From contig BGKB01000020.1 in assembly GCA_003116975.1 (NCBI GenBank), forward strand, positions 248,001-312,000: a DNA stretch of 64,000 bases, given 5' to 3'. Of this stretch, positions 41,301-50,180 are shown piece after piece. Made by a program: the position numbers and the translations under genes. The notes under the pieces are model-generated. The model saw only the letters and a program-made list of their open reading frames with translations. It made no database searches and was not told where the DNA came from. The DNA is from Aurantiochytrium sp. KH105 (Eukaryota; Sar; Bigyra; Thraustochytrida; Thraustochytriidae). Numbering within the stretch: position 1 is the first letter of the stretch; each line of letters opens with the position of its first letter.

Positions 41301-44300
41301 TATGATCTGGAATCGTGTCAGGTGAAGCGTTGTGGGTCTGCAAACGGCCAGAACTTTAGTATCTCGGTTGCGTCGAACCTCGACGAGGCCCATGGCCTTG
41401 TTCGGCTCACATTCAATTCAAGTGTCGCAGCACAAGACATTTCAAATATGTCCATTGTCTGGGACGACGTGGGTTCGTTGCAGTCGATCGCGCCGCATAA
41501 TGGCTCCTTGGATGCCGGAGAGTTCGCCTTTGTCACAGACCCGACAACTCTCACGCCAGGCGATTCTTTTTCATTTCGACTTTTCGCAACCGACAAGTGC
41601 AACCGAAGTTCTGTTCTCGAACAGCTCGTTCAGGTTCCGAATCGTGCCCCCGAGGTTCGTTTAGAGGCAAATCTCGAAAGAGGTGCAAATTCTGCGCAAG
41701 GCTCGCCCGTAAACTTCACCGATGGCGGAAGCTCCCTCGTCGTGAAATCATCCGGTACATTCAACATGTCAGAGCTCACTCTTCGCATCAGTGCCGCCGA
41801 AAGCTTCGACCCAGAAGGTTTTCCGCTTGCATCAATCGCATGGAATATACCTGCGCTACTCAACACGTCATCAGCTCACCCATTGGTGGCAGACGAAGTA
41901 TCCTTGTCCTTTTCAGACTTTGGACGTTACGCGGCGCAGCTTTGGGTGACTGATATTCATGGCGCCGAAGCGTCACAGGACTTTGTGGTAATGATGCTTC
42001 CTAATGTTGCCCCAAGTGCAAGTATTGCGGAAACTGCAAGGCATCTTCCCTTCGGAGCATTTTCCAAGGTTGTCCTTGACGGGAGCGCCTCGTTTGACGA
42101 CGAAGCCATTGAAAAGTATGCGTGGACTTTTCTCGGCCATCGCGTAGAGGACGCCACGCCTGCCTCAGACGCACTGCTGGCGCTGCTTTCGGCACGCGGT
42201 GTCCCAGGTTACACTGCCGGAGCGAATGTCACTATTCCTACAATTGTCGATCCGTTTGCTGCAACGACACGGGTGGAAGATGTGGAGCAACTCGGATATT
42301 ACTCATTTCGCCTTGAAGTCCTTGACGACGAGGGTCTGAACGACAGCGACGTTGTGGAAATTCATGTTGACATTTCTGCGCGAGATGCGAATCAAGACGG
42401 AATTCGCATCGACGAACCATCTCGGCAGTCTCTTTGGCTCAAGGGTGATCCCGCGAGCGTGTCATGGGCGGCGCCCTTGCTCGATGCAAGCCAGGAGGGG
42501 CCGTCAAGCCATTTACAGGTTCAGCTGCAGCTTGAACGACGGGAGACAAAGGAGACGTGGTCTCTCGGGACATTTTCGATAGCAGCAGAGGAGGCTGTTG
42601 TGCAGGTGCCTTCCAATGTTCCGACCCCGGATCTATACTGCATTCACCTTCGCCTTCGTTACGACCATGGAAACCAGCTTTCCACGGCACTTCCATTCGT
42701 CACCTCGAGCTCAAACTTTACGATTCGAGAGAGGTATACCATTCTTGCGGGCGAATGGGGACAGTGCGAATTTGAGGACTCTTGCGAAGAGTTCGCTCCC
42801 GCAGACGGCATCCAGCGACGTTCAGTGACATGCATTGATCTCGAGGATGAGCAAAGGGCTGTTGATGCAAAATTTTGCGCCGACCTCCAAATGCCAAGTT
42901 CGACACGCGCGTGCAGAGCACTTTGTGACACCGCGAACGAACTCGAGTCCAGCGTCATTCTCGGTATCGATATCTGGACTTCATGTGAGTCTTCATCGTG
43001 TGCAGATACCATCGATGAAGCAACGCAGACCCGGACGCTGGAATGCTATGATGCGGATACAAAGCGGCAACTATCAATGTCGCATTCGTCGTGCATGAGA
43101 CTGCGGGACAGCTCCCCAGCCATCGAGACGGAAAGAGCCTGCTCAACATTGAACATTCCTAGCTGGTGCGATAGTTCACCCCTTCTCATGAACGTTTCGC
43201 TCAATACAGGTTTGGGTAATGAAAACTGCATGTGCGAGACCAAGGACCGCGCTCTTGACATTGGAGCCCAAAACAGTTTGTGTTTTTCCTCCGTGACAAA
43301 CAGACCTTTGGCTCGTTCTGAGTGCGCTGCTGTCACTCCAGGTCTCTGGGGCGTCAAGCCGTGCGGGGCCCTCGAGGTCGAATCTTGTCAAAATCTCATG
43401 TGGTTAGTGTCTCCGTGGTCTCCTTGCTCTCACTCGTGTGGAGACCAGGCGACAAGCTCGCGAAGCGTAACATGCTTTGATGGGCTTTTGCAACAGCAGG
43501 TCTCCGATGCACGGTGTGCAACGCTTGGCGTCAAGCCTGTCATGTCCAAGGCCTGCAATCAAGGTTTGCCCTGCGAATTTTTTAGTTGGCGCGTCTCGCA
43601 GTTCGAAGCCTGTCCTATTTCTTGCCGCGAAGCAGCAACAAACACCACGGCCACTCGATCCGTTGAATGCATGCGAACCTCGCTTGCCGACGGAGAGGAA
43701 AGCGTCGTGGACGACATCTTTTGTGTGGAGAGTTTCCCGAAGCCAGAAGCTGCAAAGTCATGCAGCTGTAGTGGGACAACAACAACAACAGCATCATCAT
43801 CAGCAGCAGCAGCAGCGGCAGCAGCCGTTGCAACGATGATGCAGGAGAGCCGAAGCAACAGTGCTGAGAACTGCGTTCGAGATCTCTGGGGCCAGTGCTG
43901 TTCTAGCATGTCCACGAATCGCTGCGGCGCTTGCGACGGGGATTCCAGCCATGTCCTTGACGCCCTTGGCGCTTGCTGCGTAAGCGGAGTTCTCGACGCA
44001 TCTCTTGTGTGCTGCAAGAGTGGGATTCTCGATGCTTGCGGCGTCTGTGACGGGAGTGGTCTCTCTTGCGGGCAACGCTTGGTGTATGGGAGCGTGTCGA
44101 GTGGCTCCTTGATCTCAACGGAGTTTGAGGTTGTCGCCGACACGCTTGCTGCGGCTCTAGGTGTGTCAAGGTCACGCTTGCATTACGATTCTGCTTCTTT
44201 CTCGTCAAAGTCTTCTTCGCGACGTTTACAAGAAGCCACGACAATTTGGAGAGTAGATGGGGTAGCAGAAGACGGAGCATGGCTGGAAGATCTTCGCAAT

Positions 44301-45740
44301 GCTTCAAGGGCAGGTGCTATTGAGCTTCTTGACCGTGTCGGTACCTGCGGGAATGGACTTTGCGAGGCTGGCGAGACGTGTGTTGAGGGTGACACATCCA
44401 ACGAAAGCGGGGACGTGTGCTGTTCGGCAGACTGTCCGCTCACCTTGGGAGACTGTCCACAGGGCAGCAATGGACTCATTTGCAGCGGTCATGGAGCATG
44501 CCTGGGGTCCTCTCCGACGCAGTGCGTGTGTTTTTCTGGACAAGGCTACGGAGGCGACACGTGTAGTGATTGCGCACCCGGATGGACTTTTGGAGCTCTT
44601 ACAAATGGAGAAAACGGATGCGTTCCAGTTTCCTTTCTTGCAAGTTTGGCACCGACCTCTGGTGCTCCAACAGATGCTCCATCCTCGACGTTGTCGCCGG
44701 TCAATGACGTGGATTCGTCTGTACCAACGACTCGTCCATCTTCTGCTCCGTCTCAGGGTCCATCTCAGACGCCAGCTCCTTCTCCTGCGCTGTCATCGAG
44801 TGGAGTCGTCGAGCAGGGGAGCTGGATCGACTCGTGGTGGCAAGTCATTGTTGCAGGCGTAGTATTAGTCCTCACCCTCTTGCTTTGTTTGCTGGCCTTG
44901 TGCACGAGTGGACTTTTGCCATGCAAAAATAGCGCGAGGAGACAAACGAAAGTTGTTGTGGACAACTATGACGAAGATCACTACAAGGGGTCGCGCCAGC
45001 ACAAGCGGGGAAAGCCTGTTGCGCTCATATTATCACCCAGCCGCCGGCATGTATCTCAAGTATCCATGTCACCCTCATCGGCTTCGCAAGCGTCATCCGA
45101 GGCAAGTTCACCAAAATCGGTGGTGACAAGTGAAGGTTCAGAAAACGAGCGCGCAACTTTGGTATCCGAGGATGTGCACCGGGAAGGATGGTTGATGATG
45201 CGTGTCGAAGGTAGGGATATGGGTGATCTTGCAAGCTGGGATCGAATGTACTTTGTTCTCTACCGACAGCGACGACATTTGACCTTTTATGTTGGAATGA
45301 CCACTACGAGCTCTTCACACAATGTTTACACGGGTGAAGCCGGCTCAATATCGCTTGCACATATTCGGGCAGTGAACATGAGCACCACCAGCACCAGCAC
45401 CAGCAGCTTGAATAAGGGAAGCAATCAGGAAAAGTCTTTCGAAATCGTCATTCGCTCGCCACGTGCGCGCATTGAAACCACGTACAAGTTCATGTGTGAG
45501 ACACGGCGCGCATGCGAGAGCTGGGTTACAGCACTTTCGACATATGTGATGCGATCTTCGCGTGAGCTTGCAGCGCAGAGTCTGCACGACAATTTGGAAG
45601 ATCGTAGCGCTGTTGCGCGTTGGGGCGTTGCGATGTTTGACGATGAAATGGAGAGTGGAAAGGACAGTGAGTTGGAGAGCGCAGATGAGCTGACGCCCCG
45701 GGCTAGCGCACCTCCGTTGCCGCCACGGATGGCAAGGTGA
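38337..45740 (+). CDS. Giant single-pass adhesin/receptor: trefoil, PT linkers, TSP1-like repeats, EGF, TM, PH domain
   Basis: A 2,467-aa uninterrupted frame. A signal peptide (MKTTNMVLIVMMIIMVL, cleavage near VQG-AS) sits near the N-terminus; ATG at 38364 is an alternative start. Order of domains: P-type trefoil at about 130-171 (CGPVGVTRQECWARNCCFDP); four copies of an unrecognised four-Cys module of about 80-90 aa (nucleotides 39573-39826, 40164-40406, 40560-40826, 40899-41147) joined by PT-rich linkers; a Cys-rich segment; PKD/REJ-like Ig-fold region (about 1000-1430); TSP1-like repeats (about 1465-1815, with WSPCSHSCG); CxxCDG repeats (about 1845-1912); EGF-like CSGHGACLGS...CVCFSGQGYGG (about 2047-2077); a TM helix (about 2167-2190); and a cytosolic PH domain (about 2282-2408: REGWLMM...WDRMYFVLYRQRRHLTFYVG...ACESWVTAL). 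It is likely a cell-surface adhesion or sensing protein coupled to phosphoinositides. Ligand unknown. Confidence 0.88.
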   Translation: MTTTTTKAKMKTTNMVLIVMMIIMVLTPHYVQGASRTTALTATCMSQPRVFEDDDLDGYLDVNTAAGSVTVDVRARGLEDRPATFTWCEVSIGDSGEDTEAPAISAAPTTTLAPTPAPSTHAPTLTPTQGCPNRVFNTQRCGPVGVTRQECWARNCCFDPTSEIRCYPVDSRRRELQINDKTSPYTSYSSYYYYYHNFATTSTPTTTQGSGNDDYDLEDDTDDFYASAFVRTVEAQPKATNLPDCSDDASSHWISKDTSIEFQILEELQHVQVRVTLHDDCLQYSPVSKTFTIDTTQNLQCPSYADEPPGNLNSCYCADSSMNEESCPTCTVLTNVCEEGYVHDLLTDRCILDTPLCMFQEGALVDRRAVANPTERDVGVLQPIFPNTCHGPTRAPTVSPTASPTMSPIVQVCEIYEGGPGLVKERTACALPFSYTSGKVTTVYDYPPLVSEAKPYGISKTGIDPASESVRWCPTEDIVEYQFRNTADARSWGIVNCTDPAAFPTAAPVMPPTLAPTYVPTQVPTKGPTKAPTPKPTGTPSDSPTSNPTSQPTRRPSQQPTLQPTLQPSQSPTRRPTKQPTLHPTLTPTSHPTRHPTERPTFEPTRLQGCYIPGREDQFVVSEAECQLPFDYIGSDRTRATFEYPPLGTEAEPFGATDIESVGRWCPTQGIDLYDVSDETVRASWGSASCASTNQFPTKRPTRMPTNAPTDAPTRLPTLSPTPAPTPPTPRPTSAPTMSMNCQIAEESFEYVKGETQCQLPFEYRNRWDDEPITFEYPPRFDEAKPYGRGLRDYGGEDFDHIRWCPKAGVTDYVKAKIATREHWGVIDGCEDPSELPTMMPTVSPTLYPTLSHACFIYDGNLGYVKEHVNCELPFRFRRGNVIIDFDYAPMLAEAQPFGVTYNDYGNATLRWCPPRGVDYYSVYNTNLRKKWGLASCEDGVPTSAPTLARFTTSSDECVHRCRVGFVFDLTRSKCVPLVEPTCAEQHYYDLESCQVKRCGSANGQNFSISVASNLDEAHGLVRLTFNSSVAAQDISNMSIVWDDVGSLQSIAPHNGSLDAGEFAFVTDPTTLTPGDSFSFRLFATDKCNRSSVLEQLVQVPNRAPEVRLEANLERGANSAQGSPVNFTDGGSSLVVKSSGTFNMSELTLRISAAESFDPEGFPLASIAWNIPALLNTSSAHPLVADEVSLSFSDFGRYAAQLWVTDIHGAEASQDFVVMMLPNVAPSASIAETARHLPFGAFSKVVLDGSASFDDEAIEKYAWTFLGHRVEDATPASDALLALLSARGVPGYTAGANVTIPTIVDPFAATTRVEDVEQLGYYSFRLEVLDDEGLNDSDVVEIHVDISARDANQDGIRIDEPSRQSLWLKGDPASVSWAAPLLDASQEGPSSHLQVQLQLERRETKETWSLGTFSIAAEEAVVQVPSNVPTPDLYCIHLRLRYDHGNQLSTALPFVTSSSNFTIRERYTILAGEWGQCEFEDSCEEFAPADGIQRRSVTCIDLEDEQRAVDAKFCADLQMPSSTRACRALCDTANELESSVILGIDIWTSCESSSCADTIDEATQTRTLECYDADTKRQLSMSHSSCMRLRDSSPAIETERACSTLNIPSWCDSSPLLMNVSLNTGLGNENCMCETKDRALDIGAQNSLCFSSVTNRPLARSECAAVTPGLWGVKPCGALEVESCQNLMWLVSPWSPCSHSCGDQATSSRSVTCFDGLLQQQVSDARCATLGVKPVMSKACNQGLPCEFFSWRVSQFEACPISCREAATNTTATRSVECMRTSLADGEESVVDDIFCVESFPKPEAAKSCSCSGTTTTTASSSAAAAAAAAVATMMQESRSNSAENCVRDLWGQCCSSMSTNRCGACDGDSSHVLDALGACCVSGVLDASLVCCKSGILDACGVCDGSGLSCGQRLVYGSVSSGSLISTEFEVVADTLAAALGVSRSRLHYDSASFSSKSSSRRLQEATTIWRVDGVAEDGAWLEDLRNASRAGAIELLDRVGTCGNGLCEAGETCVEGDTSNESGDVCCSADCPLTLGDCPQGSNGLICSGHGACLGSSPTQCVCFSGQGYGGDTCSDCAPGWTFGALTNGENGCVPVSFLASLAPTSGAPTDAPSSTLSPVNDVDSSVPTTRPSSAPSQGPSQTPAPSPALSSSGVVEQGSWIDSWWQVIVAGVVLVLTLLLCLLALCTSGLLPCKNSARRQTKVVVDNYDEDHYKGSRQHKRGKPVALILSPSRRHVSQVSMSPSSASQASSEASSPKSVVTSEGSENERATLVSEDVHREGWLMMRVEGRDMGDLASWDRMYFVLYRQRRHLTFYVGMTTTSSSHNVYTGEAGSISLAHIRAVNMSTTSTSTSSLNKGSNQEKSFEIVIRSPRARIETTYKFMCETRRACESWVTALSTYVMRSSRELAAQSLHDNLEDRSAVARWGVAMFDDEMESGKDSELESADELTPRASAPPLPPRMAR

Positions 45741-45807
45741 GGAAGGAACGAGCTCTATAATTTTCCAACAAAGAAAAGGCAATTTTCTCCCATCGTGATG
45801 TTTATTC

Positions 45808-46074
45808 TTAGACTGTTCTATAGCAGAGAATACCCGTTTGTCCAAAGTACAGATAAGCAGCGTTATTCTCCTGGTGCGTGAAAGAGCCGCAAAAGTTTCT
45901 CCCCACGACGACGTGCCAGACACCTGTGAACGACGCCGTCATGTGTTTTTTAATGTACGAAGCAATGTCCGTGTAGCTCATCTCCACGGCTAATGCATCC
46001 GTGGCGTGGAACACGAGCTCATCCAGCATGGCCTTGTCCATGCGCTGCTCCTTGACCACGCAGGTTGCCGTCAT
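45808..46074 (-). CDS. DYNLL: LC8-type dynein light chain
   Basis: An 88-aa protein from ATG at 46074 (MTATCVVKEQRMDKAML), matching the 89-aa length of DYNLL. LC8 is a homodimeric hub of cytoplasmic and axonemal dynein and binds many partners through a shared groove. Family text visible: HATDALAVEMSYTDIASYIK, then FTGVWHVVVGRNFCGSFTHQ and YLYFGQTGILCYRT, corresponding to WHCIVGRNFGSYVTHE and YFYLGQVAILLFK of animal LC8. The divergence is considerable, so it may be an axonemal paralogue rather than the general hub. It is convergent with the giant receptor gene (67 bp between stops) and divergent from the DDX10 gene. The long frame upstream of this ATG is GC-rich shadow. Confidence 0.9.
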   Translation of the reverse strand: MTATCVVKEQRMDKAMLDELVFHATDALAVEMSYTDIASYIKKHMTASFTGVWHVVVGRNFCGSFTHQENNAAYLYFGQTGILCYRTV

Positions 46075-47005
46075 TGTTCTCCTTTCCTCTGTTGATCCAC
46101 GTACACAACACGCGGGCAGCGCGCAGGCCGACCCCGACCGGCTGCTGCTCGCTCCGTGGGTTCTCAGCTCGCTCGCTTCTTGCGTCGCGCGACACCACTC
46201 CCGTTTCCGTCTGCCAGCACGGGCGAGCTCGTCCCTAGCGGGCGCAGGCCCTCCGCGCGAACAGCAGCTTCGGCCGCCTGCTCGCGACGCGGTCTGTCTG
46301 CTCGTGCGGAGCGAGGTCCTCGTTGCCTTCGCGCAAGTCGGTTCGTCCAACGCAGCGCGTCCAATCCAGAGGACCGTTGACGCCACATAGTGTGCGTAGT
46401 AGTGCAGTGACCACCAGCGATGGGACGGGACGCCCTGTCCGCGTCTCAGTTCGCAGGCCCTGGCCGATTTCGCGAGGAACGAGCTGCGGCTGCCCGCTCC
46501 GCTTCCTCTCTGCCGCAGCACGCGCCGGCGGACGGCGCGGTCTGGGTCTCCTCCTCGTGCGCCTTCCTTCATACATCCCTGCGCCCATGGCGTCCGTCAT
46601 CCGTGCTCGCTCGCTGTACGTGTGTGGCGCGGCCCAGCACAGCGCAGCGCAGCACAGCGGCGGCGCGCATTCCCGACTTGGCGGCGGCGCCATTCCCGAC
46701 TTGCGGCGCGCGCATTCTGCACTTGCGGCGGCGGCGCGGCCTCCTTGGGTGGCGGCGGCCGCGCGCAGAACCGGAGCCCGCGGCGCGAGAGCTGCGCGAG
46801 CGAGCGCGACGCGACGCGCGGCGCGGCGAGGCGCGGCGCGGCGAGCAGAGCGGAGCGGAGCGGAGCGGAGCCGCGCGGAGCAGAGCAGGAGCCGGGCAGA
46901 GCAGAGCAGAGCCGAGCAGAGCCGGGCGGTCGCGGGCCGAGATCGGAGATCGCCGCGGCGAGGCGCGCTCGGGACCACCCACCCACGCACCGCGAGACCC
47001 CCGCC
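46075..47005. promoter_or_regulatory. Divergent promoter region, dynein light chain / DDX10
   Basis: Region of 0.93 kb of very GC-rich DNA between two divergent ATGs. It contains three spaced copies of a CATTCCCGACTTG-like motif (46665-46733) and then GAGCG and GCAGA pentamer repeats (46840-46930). Multiple frames are open through it. Confidence 0.55.
46665..46733. repeat. Threefold motif GCATTCCCGACTTGCGG
   Basis: Three consecutive degenerate copies at a spacing of about 22-24 bp: GCATTCCCGACTTGGCGG, CCATTCCCGACTTGCGG and GCATTCTGCACTTGCGG. It lies in the shared promoter of two genes, so a factor-binding array is possible. Confidence 0.7.
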
Positions 47006-49708
47006 ATGGCGCGCAGCTTCCGCAGGGTCGACGAGGGCGCGCGCGGGGGAGCGCGCGGAGACGCGGGCGCGGGAGCAGCGGGAGCCGGGAAGCTGCAGAA
47101 CGGCAAGCGGCCGCGGGGAGACGTCAAGAAGTCGTCGGCGAGGACGCCCGCCGCCGAGGGGGACAAGGGCGGCAAGGACGCGCGGCCCGAGGTCGCCACC
47201 AAGGCCGAGCGCAGGTCCCGGGAAATCGAGGAGCTCGAGGCGCGCGCGAGCGAGGAGGCGCCGCCCGCAGGCTCGCTTTTTCGCAAGGATGGCAAGGTGC
47301 CGAAGATGTTCGACGACGTGGCCCTCTCTGGCATGACGCTGAGCGGGCTGGAGCGCGGCAAGTTCGTGACAATGACCAAGATCCAGCAGCTGGCCATTCC
47401 TCACGCCCTCGTCGGCCGCGACGTTCTCGGCGCAGCGCGCACTGGGTCCGGAAAGACCCTGGCCTTTGTTGTCCCATTGCTGGAACGACTATTCAGGCTC
47501 GGCTGGACGCCCGGCCTCGGACTGGGCGCTGTCATCATCTCGCCCACGCGCGAGCTGGCTCTGCAAATTTACGAAGTGCTTCGCGTCGTAGGATACCGGC
47601 ACGGATACACGGCAGGCATTGTCATGGGTGGGAGCGACTTCCGTCGTGAACAGGCTAATGTCCACCAGCTTGCCGTGATGATTGCAACCCCCGGAAGACT
47701 TTTGCAGCACTTGGAGCAGACCCCAACCATGGACGCGAGCCAAGTGCAGATGCTTGTTCTTGACGAGGCAGATCGGCTGCTGGATCTTGGCTTCAAGAAG
47801 CAGCTGACGCGTATTCTCGAGTACATGCCAAAAACGAGGCAGACGATGCTCTTTTCAGCAACGCAAACAAAGTCCGTAAAGGCACTTGCGCGCCTTTCGC
47901 TCCGCAGGCCCGAATACGTCTCGGTGCTGAACATGGACGAGGTGCAGAAAAAGATCCCGACGGGCCCAGACGCTGACAAAAAGCAGCTGGACAAAGCCAT
48001 GGAGGCCGTCGTCGAGGGCGGCATGCGCAACGACCGCGGCAAAGCGCCGACCCCGGCGAACCTCGCGCAGGCCTATACTGTGTGCCAACTTCCAGACAAG
48101 ATGGATTTGCTGTACTCTTTTATTCGGAGTCATCTCAAGAGCAAGAGCATCATCTTTCTGTCGAGCTGCCGGCAAGTGCAGTACATTGACGCAGTCTTTC
48201 GCAAGTTGCGACCTGGCGTTCCGCTTATGTGCATGCATGGCAAGATCAAGCAGCAGCGTCGTATGCACATTTATTATGAGTTCATTCAAAAGCCGGCGGC
48301 TGTCTTGTTTGCGACGGACATTGCTGCGCGAGGGCTCGATTTTCCCGGCGTCGATTGGATTCTTCAGGGCGACTGCCCCGAGGACGTACCAACGTACATT
48401 CATCGCGTCGGCCGAACTGCACGCTTCAAGAACCGTGGCAACTCGCTGTTGCTCTTGCTTCCAAACGAGGCGCCTGCCATGGTTGCGAAGTTGCGCGAAG
48501 CGAACATCCCCATTGTGGAGAAAAAAGTGAATCCGAGCAAGCAGCAGGATGTGCAGCGCAAGGTCTCGGGCGAGGTCGCCAAAGACCCAGAGCTTCGTCT
48601 CATTGGACAAAAGGCATTCAAGTCGTACCTGCGATCCGTGTATCTGCAGAGCGACAAGTCTGTCTTTGACGTGAACAAATTGCCGATGGGCGCCTACGCG
48701 CAGTCTCTCGGGCTCGCCAACACGCCGCGTATCAAGTTCAAAGGATTGAGCGGCGACGAAGGTCGCAAAGAGCTTCGCAAGCTCAAGGAAACCTCTCATG
48801 CGCTTGCCAAACTTAACGCGCTCATGGAAATGGAGGGTGACGAGGCTGCGGCGCCAGGTGATGACGAGAGTGACGAAGATGTCATGGAGCTCTTGCAACG
48901 CCTGCGCTCATCTAAGGCAACCAAGAAGGAGAAAAAGACCAAGTACGAGCGCCTCTTGGCGCTCAAGTCAAACGAGCAGGGCGGCGGCGACGATGAAGAA
49001 GATGATGACGACGACGATGATGATGACGGCCTCGTCTTGCGAGGCTCCAAGGGTCCTCTGGCCGGCAAGGATGCCGAAAGTGATGACAACGAGAGCGAGA
49101 CAGGCGAAGCTGTCGACGAGGTCAAGGGTGACGAGGAAGACCACTTGCCGAGCAGAAAGCAGACGCGCAAACTTCGCATTGACGCCCTCACGGGTCTGAG
49201 CAAGGGCCGCGTGAGGCCCAAGCACAAGGTCTTCGACGATGAGGGACAAGAAGTTGACCCCTTTGCCAAGCTTGCCGACGAAATTGGCGATTCTGGCGCG
49301 GAGGCGACGTCTGATCGTGACGACACTGTGCGCGTGAGCGCTGGCGAGCGGCAGGCGTACTTGGACCGAATTGCCGCGAAGCTTGCAGATGAGGATGTGG
49401 ATGATCGGGAGCGCGACCGGGCGCGTGTTCGCGAGAAACATCGTACCGAGCGACTCAAGCGGCGTGGGGCTCTTCGCCAGGACGAAGATGAAGATGGTGG
49501 CGGCGTTGTTCTTGGCAGATATTCCGACGAGGAGGATGCCGACGACGTGAGCGCCGATGGCGCGAGTGTTGGCGGCTCGGACAATGACGATGATGATGTT
49601 GATGATGTGGAGGCTCGACCTACGAAGAAGGCAAAGCGTGCAGAGGAAGGCACAATGGAGGATGTCGAGCAAGCTGCTCTCCGTCTCATTGAGCAGCAAG
49701 GGCTGTAG
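47006..49708 (+). CDS. DBP4: DEAD-box RNA helicase DDX10/Dbp4
   Basis: A 900-aa protein from ATG at 47006 (MARSFRRVDEG) in good context (CGCCATGGC). Dbp4/DDX10 is a nucleolar helicase that releases snoRNAs (U14) from pre-rRNA during small-subunit maturation. Motifs in order: Q-motif region FVTMTKIQQLAIP, Walker A ARTGSGKT (about 142), PTRELA, TPGR, DEAD in VLDEAD (about 251), SAT in FSATQTKSVK (about 283), ATDIAARGLDFPGVDWILQ and HRVGRTAR (about 466). The subfamily is shown by ATQTKSVKALARLSLRRPEY, KSIIFLSSCRQVQYI, and the post-helicase FKSYLRSVYLQSDKSVFDV with KLPMGAYAQSLGLA. The C-terminal 350 aa are acidic and Lys-rich, as in Dbp4. The frame is open 128 codons further upstream through GC repeats; this is not used. 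Confidence 0.96.
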   Translation: MARSFRRVDEGARGGARGDAGAGAAGAGKLQNGKRPRGDVKKSSARTPAAEGDKGGKDARPEVATKAERRSREIEELEARASEEAPPAGSLFRKDGKVPKMFDDVALSGMTLSGLERGKFVTMTKIQQLAIPHALVGRDVLGAARTGSGKTLAFVVPLLERLFRLGWTPGLGLGAVIISPTRELALQIYEVLRVVGYRHGYTAGIVMGGSDFRREQANVHQLAVMIATPGRLLQHLEQTPTMDASQVQMLVLDEADRLLDLGFKKQLTRILEYMPKTRQTMLFSATQTKSVKALARLSLRRPEYVSVLNMDEVQKKIPTGPDADKKQLDKAMEAVVEGGMRNDRGKAPTPANLAQAYTVCQLPDKMDLLYSFIRSHLKSKSIIFLSSCRQVQYIDAVFRKLRPGVPLMCMHGKIKQQRRMHIYYEFIQKPAAVLFATDIAARGLDFPGVDWILQGDCPEDVPTYIHRVGRTARFKNRGNSLLLLLPNEAPAMVAKLREANIPIVEKKVNPSKQQDVQRKVSGEVAKDPELRLIGQKAFKSYLRSVYLQSDKSVFDVNKLPMGAYAQSLGLANTPRIKFKGLSGDEGRKELRKLKETSHALAKLNALMEMEGDEAAAPGDDESDEDVMELLQRLRSSKATKKEKKTKYERLLALKSNEQGGGDDEEDDDDDDDDDGLVLRGSKGPLAGKDAESDDNESETGEAVDEVKGDEEDHLPSRKQTRKLRIDALTGLSKGRVRPKHKVFDDEGQEVDPFAKLADEIGDSGAEATSDRDDTVRVSAGERQAYLDRIAAKLADEDVDDRERDRARVREKHRTERLKRRGALRQDEDEDGGGVVLGRYSDEEDADDVSADGASVGGSDNDDDDVDDVEARPTKKAKRAEEGTMEDVEQAALRLIEQQGL

Positions 49709-50037
49709 AAAACGAAGCGTTACTTTGCTTTGCTCTTCATTTCATTTTGGTGCGCTCAGACACTCCTGCGCCCGACATTCTTGAGCCGTGCTCTCAAGTA
49801 TAGTGGTGCGTGGACGCGCACACCCGAAACATTATTTCTTCTAAAAAGCAAGTAGGTGCAAGTTAGATTGTCAAATTGAGGAGAGAAGAATACGAATAAT
49901 TCTTGCGCATGCATGCCTTGCATCGACGCATGTCAGTGGAGTCGGCCTCTTGAAAAGAATTGAAAAGAAAAGAGATTGTCCTGGCTTCAAACCGATTTTT
50001 TGGCTTGCGTGTGCACATTCATGACGCAGTTGAGGGT

Positions 50038-50083
<46 letters not shown>

Positions 50084-50180
50084 TGTCCGGGGGGGGAAAG
50101 GGGGGGGGAGAGGGGGAAGCTCGGTGCTCAGACAAAAACTGTCAAAGTGGTATAAGTAAACGAACGGAATGGTCGCCTTG
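49709..50180. other. Convergent 3' flanks with GT microsatellite
   Basis: A 472-bp spacer between the DDX10 and Rab stop codons. It contains a long (GT)n run (50039-50083) followed by G runs (50088-50114). No gene seen. Confidence 0.7.
50039..50083. repeat. Dinucleotide microsatellite (GT)n
   Basis: About 21 GT units with one interruption near the end, followed directly by G-rich runs. Confidence 0.95.

Noticed and set aside
46235-47404. 389-codon minus frame and several plus frames across the dynein light chain/DDX10 promoter
   Set aside because: Open only because of Arg/Ala-coding GC repeats; they conflict with the two well supported genes.
47855-48898. 347-codon minus frame
   Set aside because: Antisense shadow of DDX10.
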